Source: Chryseobacterium defluvii (lineage in GTDB: Bacteria > Bacteroidota > Bacteroidia > Flavobacteriales > Weeksellaceae). From it: a stretch of DNA of 64,000 bases. A program made the position numbers and the translations under genes. The notes beneath the pieces are model-generated. The model worked only from the letters and a program-made list of their open reading frames with translations, was not told the DNA's origin and did no database searches. The first letter of the stretch is position 1; every line of letters starts with the position of its first letter. This document shows, in pieces, positions 55,752 through 63,627 of the stretch. Location of the stretch: assembly GCF_003634775.1 (NCBI RefSeq), contig NZ_RBXB01000001.1, positions 992,001-1,056,000 on the forward strand, written 5' to 3'.

Positions 55752-57158
55752 ATGAAAAAATTTATTATAGTTATTGTCCTTAATACCTTAGCATTGTTAT
55801 CATTTGCCCAGCAAGATTCCATTATAATTTCTGGAAGTTTCCAACATTTACGAAGTGAAGATTCTATTATACTGGAGGTAAAAAAATATTATGATGTAGG
55901 TGATAAAAATAGTGAAGAGGTTATAATCGTAAAACCAAAGGCAGGTTCCTTTAGTTTTAAAATCGCAGGTCAAAATCACCCACAATTTATAAACCTTATA
56001 ATGCCTGGTGGATATCAGGATATAATAGCTAACAATTTATCTTTGTATGGTTATTTGGTAGAAAATGGTGATCAAATTTACTACTCGGATAAATATAAAG
56101 ATAGATTTATAGGTCCCGGATCAGAGAAATGGAAAATCTTAACAAGATTGAGGTCTATTGATGTACCATATGAAAAGCAGAGACGACAAGTAAAGGACAG
56201 TGATTTAAAGAGTCTTTTTAATGTTTACGATTCATCATACATTGCGAAGTTGGAATATATATCTGAAAATGAAAAAATGCTATCCCATAATGTATATACA
56301 TTGATGAAAGCCGATATTGTTTCTTCAAATATAATCGGCAAGCAGTTTTATATCAGGCAAATTGAAAGAAGTAATCCCGCTGCTTTAAACGAGCTTGCAA
56401 AAAGTTCCATTACCGATTCGTTGTTCAATTCTTTAGCGAATGATACATCAATGTTTTACTCAATTGATTTTATAGGAGCTGTTATATCAAACTATCATAC
56501 TAAACAGAGCCTTAGCAACAGAATATTTGATGTAAAAGACTGTTATAATTTTTTGTTAAACACATACCCTTCCAATCTTGGTGAAAGAGCTATTGTATCA
56601 TTATTTCTTCGCTATATGCAAAGGAATAACATCACGCCTTTGTTAAAAGATGCCGTTTCAAAAGTTAAGGACCGAAATCTTAATACTATCATTCTACGGT
56701 TAGTATCTGGACGTGGCGAAGGTTCGGAAGCTTATAATTTTCAGTTGCCGGATGCAAAAGGGAAGATAGTTAGGCTGTCTGACTTTAAGGGGAAAACAGT
56801 TGTGCTGGATTTTTGGTATACTGGATGTATTGGCTGTGCAGCGCTTGCACCTTATATGAAAAAAATTGAAGAGAAATTTCAGGGAAAAGACGTTGTATTT
56901 ATTACAATTTCTGTGGATAAGAACAAGGATAAATGGTTGAAAAGCTTAAAACAAAAGATCTATTCATCTTCTTATACGATAGATTTAAATACTGAAAGTG
57001 AAAGTAAGAATCATCCGGTAATAAAAAATTATATGATCCGTTCATATCCAACACTAATTACAATAGATAAAGATGGTAAGATAATGCGTCAAGTTGAGGA
57101 TCCAAGAGGAGATAATGGCGGTGATTTGATTTCTTTATTAAATTTTTCACTTCAATAA
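55752..57158 (+). CDS. TlpA-like thioredoxin-domain protein
   Basis: A 468-residue exported protein with a signal peptide (about 1-20). Residues about 25-310 have a DUF4369-like beta region and helices of unknown role; residues about 325-468 are a TlpA/ResA thioredoxin domain (LPDAKGKIVRLSDFKGKTVV, then DFWYTGCIGCAALAP). The redox motif is Cys359-Ile-Gly-Cys362. It probably sits in the periplasm, perhaps reducing or oxidising disulphides in a protein handled by the SusC/D pair. It is the last gene of the plus-strand operon, 24 bases after susD. Confidence 0.9.
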   Translation: MKKFIIVIVLNTLALLSFAQQDSIIISGSFQHLRSEDSIILEVKKYYDVGDKNSEEVIIVKPKAGSFSFKIAGQNHPQFINLIMPGGYQDIIANNLSLYGYLVENGDQIYYSDKYKDRFIGPGSEKWKILTRLRSIDVPYEKQRRQVKDSDLKSLFNVYDSSYIAKLEYISENEKMLSHNVYTLMKADIVSSNIIGKQFYIRQIERSNPAALNELAKSSITDSLFNSLANDTSMFYSIDFIGAVISNYHTKQSLSNRIFDVKDCYNFLLNTYPSNLGERAIVSLFLRYMQRNNITPLLKDAVSKVKDRNLNTIILRLVSGRGEGSEAYNFQLPDAKGKIVRLSDFKGKTVVLDFWYTGCIGCAALAPYMKKIEEKFQGKDVVFITISVDKNKDKWLKSLKQKIYSSSYTIDLNTESESKNHPVIKNYMIRSYPTLITIDKDGKIMRQVEDPRGDNGGDLISLLNFSLQ

Positions 57159-57163
57159 AATAA

Positions 57164-57200
57164 ATACATTGGGTGTCTTTTTTAAATTCACCCAATGTAT
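57164..57200. terminator. Bidirectional terminator between convergent operons
   Basis: ATACATTGGGTG (57164-57175) and CACCCAATGTAT (57189-57200) form a perfect 12-base stem with T-rich sequences on both sides. It serves the TlpA gene (plus) and the DUF6520-like gene (minus). Confidence 0.8.
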
Positions 57201-57220
57201 TATTTTGATAGTCAGGCTTT

Positions 57221-57508
57221 TTAAGGCTTAGGTACTAAAGCCTGATTGGTTTTAGTATACCCGCTAGGAATTATATTATCCGCAGGTGCACTTGCAGCCT
57301 GATATCCAGTACAGGAGGCGCCCCCTTCGTCACAAACGTAATCATTAGGATTTAACATTTGCCAATGAAATGTTGTTGCACCCGTTCTTACCGGGTAATA
57401 AGTATTCAAGGCTTTATTTTCTGATTTTTCAACTTTTGTGAATGAAAAAGCAGCGAAAGAACCAATTGCAATTGCAGCAATCCCTAATGTTAATCGTAAA
57501 TTTTTCAT
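57221..57508 (-). CDS. DUF6520-like small exported protein
   Basis: A 95-residue protein with a signal peptide (about 1-22, ending near SFAAF). The mature part has the pattern HWQMLNPNDYVCDEGGASC, two Cys (about 60 and 67) in an otherwise Cys-poor protein, matching DUF6520-type proteins of Flavobacteriia. In this family the gene usually sits next to a MauE/DoxX-like gene, as here. Role unknown; the paired Cys suggest a disulphide. It is downstream of the MauE gene by 105 bases on the same strand. Confidence 0.75.
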   Translation of the reverse strand: MKNLRLTLGIAAIAIGSFAAFSFTKVEKSENKALNTYYPVRTGATTFHWQMLNPNDYVCDEGGASCTGYQAASAPADNIIPSGYTKTNQALVPKP

Positions 57509-57613
57509 GATATTGGTTGCTTTTATAAATCAAAAAGCTAAACTTTAATTTTGCCTACTCTGAAATAAGGTTTTCGGCTTCCCCTTTTATTTGGGCCTGA
57601 TTTATTTTATGTA

Positions 57614-58051
57614 TTATAAATTCAGTGAAAGTTTCTCATTTGGTTTTTCTTTTTGAATCAGGGCTATAAATGTTATAGAAACAATAAAAAGATTAAATAA
57701 TAGATGTTGTGACCAAGACAGATTTTTTATAATTCCGCCGCAACTACACGGAACTTGATCAAAAACATTAAATAAAACTAATGCTGTATAGGTAGTAAAG
57801 AGCCCCATTAAGGTTAGAGAGAATAATAGCCCTAATCTTCTTGTCTGATTTATACATAACATTAAAGAAATTGTAATTTCTGAGGTAGGAAGCATCCATT
57901 CAAGAACAGTAGTAATAGAATGGGGAAAAGGTTGCCTATTCAAATCTATGGTAAAATTATCAAAATCTAAAAATTTACTCACACCAGTGTAAATGAATAA
58001 AATAATTTGTAAGAACACGACTATTTCAACAAAGATATTTTTGGCTTTCAT
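57614..58051 (-). CDS. MauE/DoxX-type redox membrane protein
   Basis: A 145-residue membrane protein with four hydrophobic helices. The conserved CSCGG pair (QVPCSCGGIIKNLSW) in the loop before the last helix is characteristic of MauE/DoxX-like redox-associated proteins. In other systems MauE helps disulphide formation of small periplasmic proteins, so the DUF6520-like product downstream is a natural client (inference). A good promoter lies upstream at 58107-58139. Confidence 0.85.
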   Translation of the reverse strand: MKAKNIFVEIVVFLQIILFIYTGVSKFLDFDNFTIDLNRQPFPHSITTVLEWMLPTSEITISLMLCINQTRRLGLLFSLTLMGLFTTYTALVLFNVFDQVPCSCGGIIKNLSWSQHLLFNLFIVSITFIALIQKEKPNEKLSLNL

Positions 58052-58106
58052 GGCTGAAGATTTTTGGAAGTGATCATTTCACTGTTTATTGAAATGAAAC
58101 GTAAGA

Positions 58107-58139
58107 CAAATGTAAATTAGAGCATCTTTGATTTGCAAA
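58107..58139 (-). promoter_or_regulatory. Bacteroidota-type promoter of the MauE-DUF6520 operon
   Basis: On the minus strand TTTG (58139-58136) is followed after 21 bases by TACATTTG (58114-58107), a full match to -33 TTTG and -7 TAnnTTTG at the right spacing. The start codon lies about 55 bases downstream. Confidence 0.65.
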
Positions 58140-58235
58140 CTATTGTTGTACTCATTTAAGTTTTAGTACGGGAATATAATTGGTAAGCCATTTTCAATTC
58201 GAGAATATAGGATAGATTTCAAAATTTTTTTTGAT

Positions 58236-58257
58236 GTATCAATTTAAAAATTGATAC
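58236..58257. promoter_or_regulatory. Candidate operator GTATCA-N10-TGATAC
   Basis: The dyad extends to 11 matching bases on each side (58235-58258, TGTATCAATTT / AAATTGATACA). It lies about 97 bases upstream of the -33 box of the MauE promoter. A further half-site TATCAATTT is at 58288-58296. The same arms and spacer occur at 46795-46816. Confidence 0.55.
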
Positions 58258-58734
58258 ATAGATTATAGCCAAATTCTTTTTAGATTATATCAATTTGCAC
58301 TGACAGTCCATTTTTTGTCATTTCAAAACCCTGGCAAAAATAAGCTGTCCGTAAAAAGGGAAGAACCTAATGAGTCGCTAATTTCCTTCATACTAAACCC
58401 ACCACCATATTAGGAGAACTTCGTTTACTATAATTCTGAAATAAATAATCAGTTAGAATTTTATTCAACAAAACGACCAAAAAGGGAAGCGAATGTAGAA
58501 CGGGCAGCCATACCTTCAAGTCCTGCAAAAGACTACGGCATAAACGGTTTCCTCCCCAAAGGGTCCCCTCCAATTATTCCGTTTCCTTTTGCCTTACGCA
58601 TTGCCCATTCTCTTTTTGGGCTTTCTTTTTTTTCGTTTTTTCTTTTGAATAAAAATCAGGCGAAGCAGGGCGAGCCACCGACAGCGGGAAAAGAGGAATA
58701 CAAAAAAGAATGTAAAACTCTAAAATCAATGCTT

Positions 58735-59109
58735 ATGAACATTATCGGACGTTTGACAAGTGATGCGCAGGTAAACATCACGTCACAGGACAAAAAAGTA
58801 GTTAATTTTTCCGTTGCCGTCAATGAAACGTACAAAAACAAAAAAGGGGATAGAATCGCCCAGACGGCATTTTTTAACTGCTCTTACTGGCTTTCTCCTA
58901 ACGTTGCCAACCATTTAACAAAAGGACTTCTCGTTGAACTTTCAGGTATGGTACAAGTGTCTGCATGGATGGGAAAAGACGGAGAACCCAAAGCAGGAAT
59001 GAACTTTCACACCTCACAAATTAAATTTCTTTCGGCTATCCAAAAAAGGAACACAGCTAATTCGGATTCCAATAATGGAACTTCTACAGATGACGATCTG
59101 CCCTTTTAA
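58735..59109 (+). CDS. ssb: Single-stranded DNA-binding protein (mobile-element copy)
   Basis: 124 residues from the ATG at 58735 (58729 equally possible; a TTG-started extension to 58645 would add 30 unlike residues). OB-fold pattern: NIIGRLTSDAQVN, VVNFSVAVNETYKNKKG, FFNCSYW, LVELSGMVQVSAWMGKDGEP (short quotes). The C-terminal acidic tip DDDLPF recruits replication proteins. It opens a run of element genes (ardA, PRTRC), so it is probably the SSB of a conjugative or plasmid-like element and not the chromosomal SSB. Confidence 0.92.
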   Translation: MNIIGRLTSDAQVNITSQDKKVVNFSVAVNETYKNKKGDRIAQTAFFNCSYWLSPNVANHLTKGLLVELSGMVQVSAWMGKDGEPKAGMNFHTSQIKFLSAIQKRNTANSDSNNGTSTDDDLPF

Positions 59110-59134
59110 ATAGTAATCCCAAAATCAAAAGATC

Positions 59135-59665
59135 ATGACAACAATAGATATTAACGAAGCAAATGTATATGTAGGAACCTATAAGAAATATAACGAAGGT
59201 TCACTTTTTGGCAAATGGTTAAACCTGTCAGATTATACAGATAAAGAAGAATTTTATAAGGCATGCACAGAATTGCATAGTGATGAGAATGACCCTGAAT
59301 TCATGTTTCAGGATTATGAGAATATCCCAAAAGGGCTGATTGATGAATCATGGCTAAGTGAAAACGTATTTGAAGTACTCCAAGCCCTTTCCGATCTAAG
59401 CGGCAATGATCAGGAAGCATTTTTAATATGGTGTAATAACGGTCATGCTGATTTATCAAATGGTGATATATATGATTTGATCAGCGATTTTGAAAATGCT
59501 TATGTTGCCCATTATGATAGTGAAGAGGATTTTGCAAGGGAACTGATCGGGGAACGTGATGATCTAAACGATTTCGCAAAGCAATACTTTGATTACGAAG
59601 CCTATGCAAGAGATCTTTTTTGCGGAAGCTATTGGAGCGAAGACGGACATGTATTCTACAATTAA
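59135..59665 (+). CDS. ardA: Antirestriction protein ArdA
   Basis: A 176-residue highly acidic protein of the ArdA family, DNA mimics that block type I restriction enzymes when an element enters a new host. Family features: NVYVGTYKKYNEGSLFGKWL at the start, LSENVFEVLQAL, IWCNNGH in the middle and FAKQYFDYEAYARDLF near the end. 25 bases after ssb. A hairpin follows the stop. Confidence 0.92.
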   Translation: MTTIDINEANVYVGTYKKYNEGSLFGKWLNLSDYTDKEEFYKACTELHSDENDPEFMFQDYENIPKGLIDESWLSENVFEVLQALSDLSGNDQEAFLIWCNNGHADLSNGDIYDLISDFENAYVAHYDSEEDFARELIGERDDLNDFAKQYFDYEAYARDLFCGSYWSEDGHVFYN

Positions 59666-59673
59666 AATGAACC

Positions 59674-59702
59674 GCAGGCGACTTATGCCAGATGTCGCCT
59701 GC
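59674..59702. repeat. Perfect 9-base hairpin after ardA
   Basis: GCAGGCGAC and GTCGCCTGC around an 11-base loop, nine bases after the ardA stop. No T-run follows on either strand. Confidence 0.55.
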
Positions 59703-59717
59703 TAAAAATACCACCAA

Positions 59718-59966
59718 ATGACACAGGAACAGTTAAAAGACAATTTCAGAGTCTTGCTTACGATCAATCATCCACTCAGAGAAATAGAGGAACTTTTCCT
59801 TAAATCTGTTCAGTGCGGTGCTTTAAATTATAGCGAGGAAGAGGAAGATAGTTACAGGACTGCAAAGATTATATATCATTCCATTCTTTGCAAGATGGCG
59901 AGTAGGTGGCAACCACTCGCTCAAGAAAACAAGAATGATTCTGCCAACCTTCAAAAATTCTTGTAA
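59718..59966 (+). CDS. Small hypothetical protein of mobile element
   Basis: An 82-residue acidic, helical protein with no recognised domain (starts MTQEQLKDNFRVLLTINHPL). It sits 52 bases after ardA and before a second unknown gene, in line with the ssb-ardA-PRTRC cluster. Its position suggests an accessory element function such as antirestriction or regulation, but nothing in the sequence proves this. Confidence 0.6.
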   Translation: MTQEQLKDNFRVLLTINHPLREIEELFLKSVQCGALNYSEEEEDSYRTAKIIYHSILCKMASRWQPLAQENKNDSANLQKFL

Positions 59967-59992
59967 ACCAACAAATCTAAAAAAATCATGCT

Positions 59993-60409
59993 ATGAATAT
60001 CGGAATAATCACCTATAAAAACTACGATGAAAATGTGCTACTCAATGCCCATTTCAATATTGATGAACTATTTAAAATCATCCTTTTTGACAAAGATTTT
60101 GTAAAGTTTGAAATTTTTGACACCAATAAAAAGCTATTGGCATCAACCTATTATCCACAAATTGAAGGGAAAGGCTTTTTCATTGATCCTGTAAAAGTGG
60201 AAAGGGAGGAAGAAATTAAGTGGATTGATTACTATGCTTTTAGATCACCTTCCACCATACGGCATACAAAAGTGACTTGGAAGGTGAAAGGCGAAGTTTT
60301 CAGGACAAAGAAAAAGGCGGATGAGTGTGCAAAGGTGTGGAATAAAAGAGCTTCCTACTTTATTGAGCACTTAATTGATCGTAGTACCTATTCAAAAAAA
60401 TATAAATGA
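59993..60409 (+). CDS. Hypothetical protein of mobile element
   Basis: A 138-residue protein with alternating beta-like (FKIILFDKDFVKFEIFD) and basic helical (KKKADECAKVWNKRASYF) segments. No signal peptide. Unrecognised. It begins 26 bases after the preceding gene. Confidence 0.62.
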   Translation: MNIGIITYKNYDENVLLNAHFNIDELFKIILFDKDFVKFEIFDTNKKLLASTYYPQIEGKGFFIDPVKVEREEEIKWIDYYAFRSPSTIRHTKVTWKVKGEVFRTKKKADECAKVWNKRASYFIEHLIDRSTYSKKYK

Positions 60410-60416
60410 ATTGAAG

Positions 60417-60620
60417 ATGGAAATGAAAATCACGGATTTAAACGGTTTGGAAATTACCGTAACCAATATTAATAAAGCCATCACACAGGCGGAAAACTTT
60501 AAAGATATGCATCATATTCCGCCTGTTCCTGCCGATAAGGAACGCCAGAAATACTGGACAGACATTTATAACAAACTATTGGAATTAAAAATAAAAATAG
60601 AAAATGAGCAATCTAGCTGA
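60417..60620 (+). CDS. Small hypothetical protein of mobile element
   Basis: 67 residues from the ATG at 60417 (60423 also possible). The longer frame back to 60375 overlaps the previous gene and would start at TTG, so it is disfavoured. It is helical, with GLEITVTNINKAITQAENFK; the segment YWTDIYNKLLELKIKIEN looks like a coiled coil. Overlaps the next gene by 17 bases. Confidence 0.58.
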   Translation: MEMKITDLNGLEITVTNINKAITQAENFKDMHHIPPVPADKERQKYWTDIYNKLLELKIKIENEQSS

Positions 60621-60855
60621 TAAAACAGAATATCGGGCATTATGCATCATCGCCCGAATGGTTAAGGAATTTGAACGTTTGCACTGTCTGGACATGACAG
60701 TAACGGACGATTGGGATGCAACAGGAGCAAGGAACCTTTTGGAAGGTATAATAGAAACCAACGGTTATAAAGTGAATTACGACCGGAAGGGCAAGGGGAA
60801 AAGAACCATTCTAAAAGATGAATCCCAAAAGCCCAACCATAATTATATAAGGTAA
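60604..60855 (+). CDS. Small hypothetical protein of mobile element
   Basis: An 83-residue basic protein starting MSNLADKTEYRALC. The C-terminal half (GYKVNYDRKGKGKRTILK) is strongly basic, compatible with nucleic-acid binding. No known domain. Overlaps the preceding gene and precedes PRTRC E by 47 bases. Confidence 0.6.
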   Translation: MSNLADKTEYRALCIIARMVKEFERLHCLDMTVTDDWDATGARNLLEGIIETNGYKVNYDRKGKGKRTILKDESQKPNHNYIR

Positions 60856-60902
60856 TTTTTAGAATTACTAATAACAGATTATCAATCATAAAAATCGAAA
60901 TA

Positions 60903-61487
60903 ATGGAAGCCAATTTTTTTAAGCAGTTAGCAGGAATGGACATTGACAGCCGAATTATGCTAACAATAGCCAAAGCGACAAAGGATACATTAGTAGTGTC
61001 TATCTTAGTACAAAACGATGGATGCGGAGACAAAGCAAAGAATATAATTCCTCCACTTAATCTCAAAGGAACAGCAGAGGAACTCGATGCAGGGTTTTTC
61101 TCCTTCGTCAAAAAGCCAATCGAATCAGCATCGGGATTGATGTCAAATATGGAATCTTATATGAAACAGCTTGAAGAAGCCAAGAAACAATCAGCGATGG
61201 AGAAAGAGAAATCAGATAAGGAAAAAAAGGAGAAAGATGCCAAAACCAAAAAATATAATGATGCAATGGCAAAAGCTGAAGCTCTGGAAAAAGAAGGCAA
61301 ATTTAAAGAAGCTTGGTCAGCGTTACCGAAGACTTCCGAATATCCTGAAAATACTGATGCCATTCGTAAGAAACAGGATGTTTATGAAAAGCATTTTGCT
61401 CCGAGTTTATTTGCGAATGAGCAGACAGAAACCGAAACGGAAGAAGTACGACCATTTTTTACAGAAATTAATGTAACCCCTATATAA
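60903..61487 (+). CDS. PRTRC system protein E
   Basis: A 194-residue protein. The N-terminal 80 residues match PRTRC-E (FFKQLAGMDIDSRIMLTIAK, IIPPLNLKGTAEELDAGFF); the rest is a charged coiled coil (about 90-140) and an acidic tail. PRTRC (ParB-related, ThiF-related cassette) genes occur on conjugative elements and plasmids of Bacteroidota and Proteobacteria; their joint function is unknown. Start of the PRTRC block. Confidence 0.85.
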   Translation: MEANFFKQLAGMDIDSRIMLTIAKATKDTLVVSILVQNDGCGDKAKNIIPPLNLKGTAEELDAGFFSFVKKPIESASGLMSNMESYMKQLEEAKKQSAMEKEKSDKEKKEKDAKTKKYNDAMAKAEALEKEGKFKEAWSALPKTSEYPENTDAIRKKQDVYEKHFAPSLFANEQTETETEEVRPFFTEINVTPI

Positions 61488-61494
61488 GCAGATT

Positions 61495-61713
61495 ATGATT
61501 TTAAGTACAGAATTAGCAAGAGTTTTTATACTCATGGATAAAGGGCAGAAAATCAGCCTTGACGACCCTGAACCACGGTGGAGCGTGGACGCTGTTTTGA
61601 ATTTCTATGCAAATATTTATCCCATATTAACGACTTCAAAAATTTCTGCTCCCATCATTCGGGATGATAAGGTGGAATATGTTTTTGAAAGCGTCATGGG
61701 AACAAAAGGTTAA
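61495..61713 (+). CDS. PRTRC system protein C
   Basis: A 72-residue protein with the short PRTRC-C pattern: LARVFILMDKGQKISLDDPE, then WSVDAVLNFYANIYPILT and VEYVFESVMGTKG. Seven bases after PRTRC E. No biochemical role is known. Confidence 0.88.
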   Translation: MILSTELARVFILMDKGQKISLDDPEPRWSVDAVLNFYANIYPILTTSKISAPIIRDDKVEYVFESVMGTKG

Positions 61714-61727
61714 ATCTCAACTTTAAA

Positions 61728-62915
61728 ATGATGAGCAATGCAAAAACATATTCAGTGGGGAATAATACGTTCCCCCAAAAACGAAAAGGGACACAAACTT
61801 TATCATCGCTTGGGGGAGTTCGCAAATTGGATGCAGAGGCCAAAAGATGCGCAGGAAATCAAAAAGGACAAAAGAAAGTCCGTTCCCATAGCTATGTTGC
61901 CAATGGTTTTTTAAGGACATCGTTTCTTCCAAAATATCGGGAAACTGAAATAACACGAGTTTCACGGAAATCTGCCAAATTGGAAAGGGATTTTTTTGAG
62001 TCCCTTTTCAAACTGACCGAGCATTATTCAATTGAGATTTCCAAAATAGATCAATTAGAATTTCCTTACAGCATTTTTCTTACGTTGGCTAATGTCAAAA
62101 AACAATTAAAAAATACAGTTAACAATTGGTCAGATATTCGGTTGGTACAAGATAAAGAAAAGACGTATCTGATATCCGAAGAACGATATGATTCAGGCTC
62201 AACATTATTTTATATTCCTGTTTTCCCTCTATATAAAATGCTACATGACAGGGATAGAAGAAAAACAGCAACCTTGTTATTGTCTGTGTTTTCTTATCTC
62301 TATCATGTTGCCGATATCCCTTATTACCGACAACAGGAAAGTTATTTATATTGGGAATACGAAATGCTGAAAGATTGGATGCTTGATGATGAAATTCAGG
62401 ATGGAGAAAAGGACAAGCGTTTAGATGAAATGAATATATCTGAATGGGTAGGAGATAACATTGAGAAAAAAATATATCATCAAAACAACCTCACGTTTTT
62501 CCAGCATCGTATTGATCATTTTAAACCCAAAGATCAGCTTGACAGAGATTGCCTTTTGGTAGCTGAAAAAATACTATCCCTTTATAAGACCTACCCGACA
62601 GCTACGATTTTCCGCAATGCCAGCTCATTGATTGATACGGATAATGATGATGTTAGCGAAGAGATCATTTCAATGGACAGGTATATTTCCTTTTACGCTG
62701 ATAATGTAGGTTGGCTGTCTTCTACATTATTTGAAATGGTCAATAATGAATTTCAGGAATTTTCAGATACGCAGGAACCTGTTATTGAAAAAAGGTTTGA
62801 TGGAAATGACATGGAAGGGAAAGACCTTCTATTTGAAAGTTCACTTTTTGACCTTTTGCATGACATCATTGATTTGTTGAACGAATACAGAAAATTAAGT
62901 AATGAAAAATATTGA
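61728..62915 (+). CDS. Unassigned PRTRC-cluster protein (possible PRTRC F)
   Basis: A 395-residue protein. The N-terminal 50 residues are basic and Gly/Ser-rich (MMSNAKTYSVGNNTFPQKRK), the rest is mostly helical (for example ERDFFESLFKLTEHYSIEIS). No catalytic motif. It lies between PRTRC C and B, begins 14 bases after C and overlaps B by 14 bases, so it is surely part of the cassette. In other PRTRC cassettes a protein of similar size, called F, is found next to C and B; equivalence is only suggested by place. Confidence 0.72.
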   Translation: MMSNAKTYSVGNNTFPQKRKGTQTLSSLGGVRKLDAEAKRCAGNQKGQKKVRSHSYVANGFLRTSFLPKYRETEITRVSRKSAKLERDFFESLFKLTEHYSIEISKIDQLEFPYSIFLTLANVKKQLKNTVNNWSDIRLVQDKEKTYLISEERYDSGSTLFYIPVFPLYKMLHDRDRRKTATLLLSVFSYLYHVADIPYYRQQESYLYWEYEMLKDWMLDDEIQDGEKDKRLDEMNISEWVGDNIEKKIYHQNNLTFFQHRIDHFKPKDQLDRDCLLVAEKILSLYKTYPTATIFRNASSLIDTDNDDVSEEIISMDRYISFYADNVGWLSSTLFEMVNNEFQEFSDTQEPVIEKRFDGNDMEGKDLLFESSLFDLLHDIIDLLNEYRKLSNEKY

Positions 62916-63627
62916 TATAACACAGGATTTTGAAGGACTATATCACCCAAAATGTGCATTAGTCGTCTATGAAGCGGAGGGAAGACAAAATGATATCTAT
63001 GTGGAGCATTTTGATATGGATTCAAATGGAAATCCTATTAATGCCCATCCGCTTACTATAAAGGAAGCTGAAATTTTATCAAAGGCTCTTCAAATTGAAC
63101 AGGAAAAAGAAAACGGTTTTCTTAAGCCTAAGACCCTATTGCCGACCAATATTTTAAGCCTTGACCCAAGCACCGAGAAAGGAACGGTAATTTGGCATAC
63201 CAAAGCCCAACTTAAACAGCTTTTTTTTGTCGAGAGTTTAGGAATTCCCAATGGTAAAGCCCATGTTCCTCCACTTTTATGGAAGGCGAACAAACATAAA
63301 TTATCGCTATTCGCCCTGAAAAGTAACAGAAGACCATCGGAAAGAACCAAACTCTTTCATGCGCCGTTTTTTAATGTTTATAATAATGGAAGCGTGTGTA
63401 TGGGGACAGTCCATATAGATATCAAAAAATCCACCTCCGTAGAGGAGTTTATACAGGGGTGGGAACATTACTTTTTCAATAGTTATTTCAGCCATCTTTT
63501 GGAATCTGGAAGCCACATTAAAGGCAATTGTGTCAGCCTTTGGAAAAGACTGATCAAACAGGGAGCTTCATTTCCTTCCGATGTCCTGATGCCTAATCAT
63601 TTAACCCTTAAAAATATCCTGCCATGA
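62902..63627 (+). CDS. PRTRC system protein B
   Basis: A 241-residue protein with the PRTRC-B pattern in the middle and end: WHTKAQLKQLFFVESLGIPNG..PPLLWKANKHKLSLFALKS and LFHAPFFNVYNNGSVCMGTV (quoted in pieces of up to 20). It is related in outline to E2-like folds, and ThiF-like (E1) protein follows, hinting at a ubiquitin-like conjugation or modification pair. The gene overlaps ThiF by four bases (ATGA). Confidence 0.87.
   Translation: MKNIDITQDFEGLYHPKCALVVYEAEGRQNDIYVEHFDMDSNGNPINAHPLTIKEAEILSKALQIEQEKENGFLKPKTLLPTNILSLDPSTEKGTVIWHTKAQLKQLFFVESLGIPNGKAHVPPLLWKANKHKLSLFALKSNRRPSERTKLFHAPFFNVYNNGSVCMGTVHIDIKKSTSVEEFIQGWEHYFFNSYFSHLLESGSHIKGNCVSLWKRLIKQGASFPSDVLMPNHLTLKNILP

Larger units (their letters stand above)
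58052..58728. other. 677-base gap at the border of the mobile element
   Basis: Holds the MauE promoter and dyad noted separately. From about 58400 on, no gene; a 61-codon minus-strand frame (58388-58573) has no domain. The plus strand is open without stop into ssb but its first in-frame ATG before the OB fold is 58729. No att site could be identified. Confidence 0.45.

Noticed and set aside
58388..58573. 61-codon minus-strand frame in the element border
   Set aside because: No domain or start context, and the plus strand there is equally open; probably chance.
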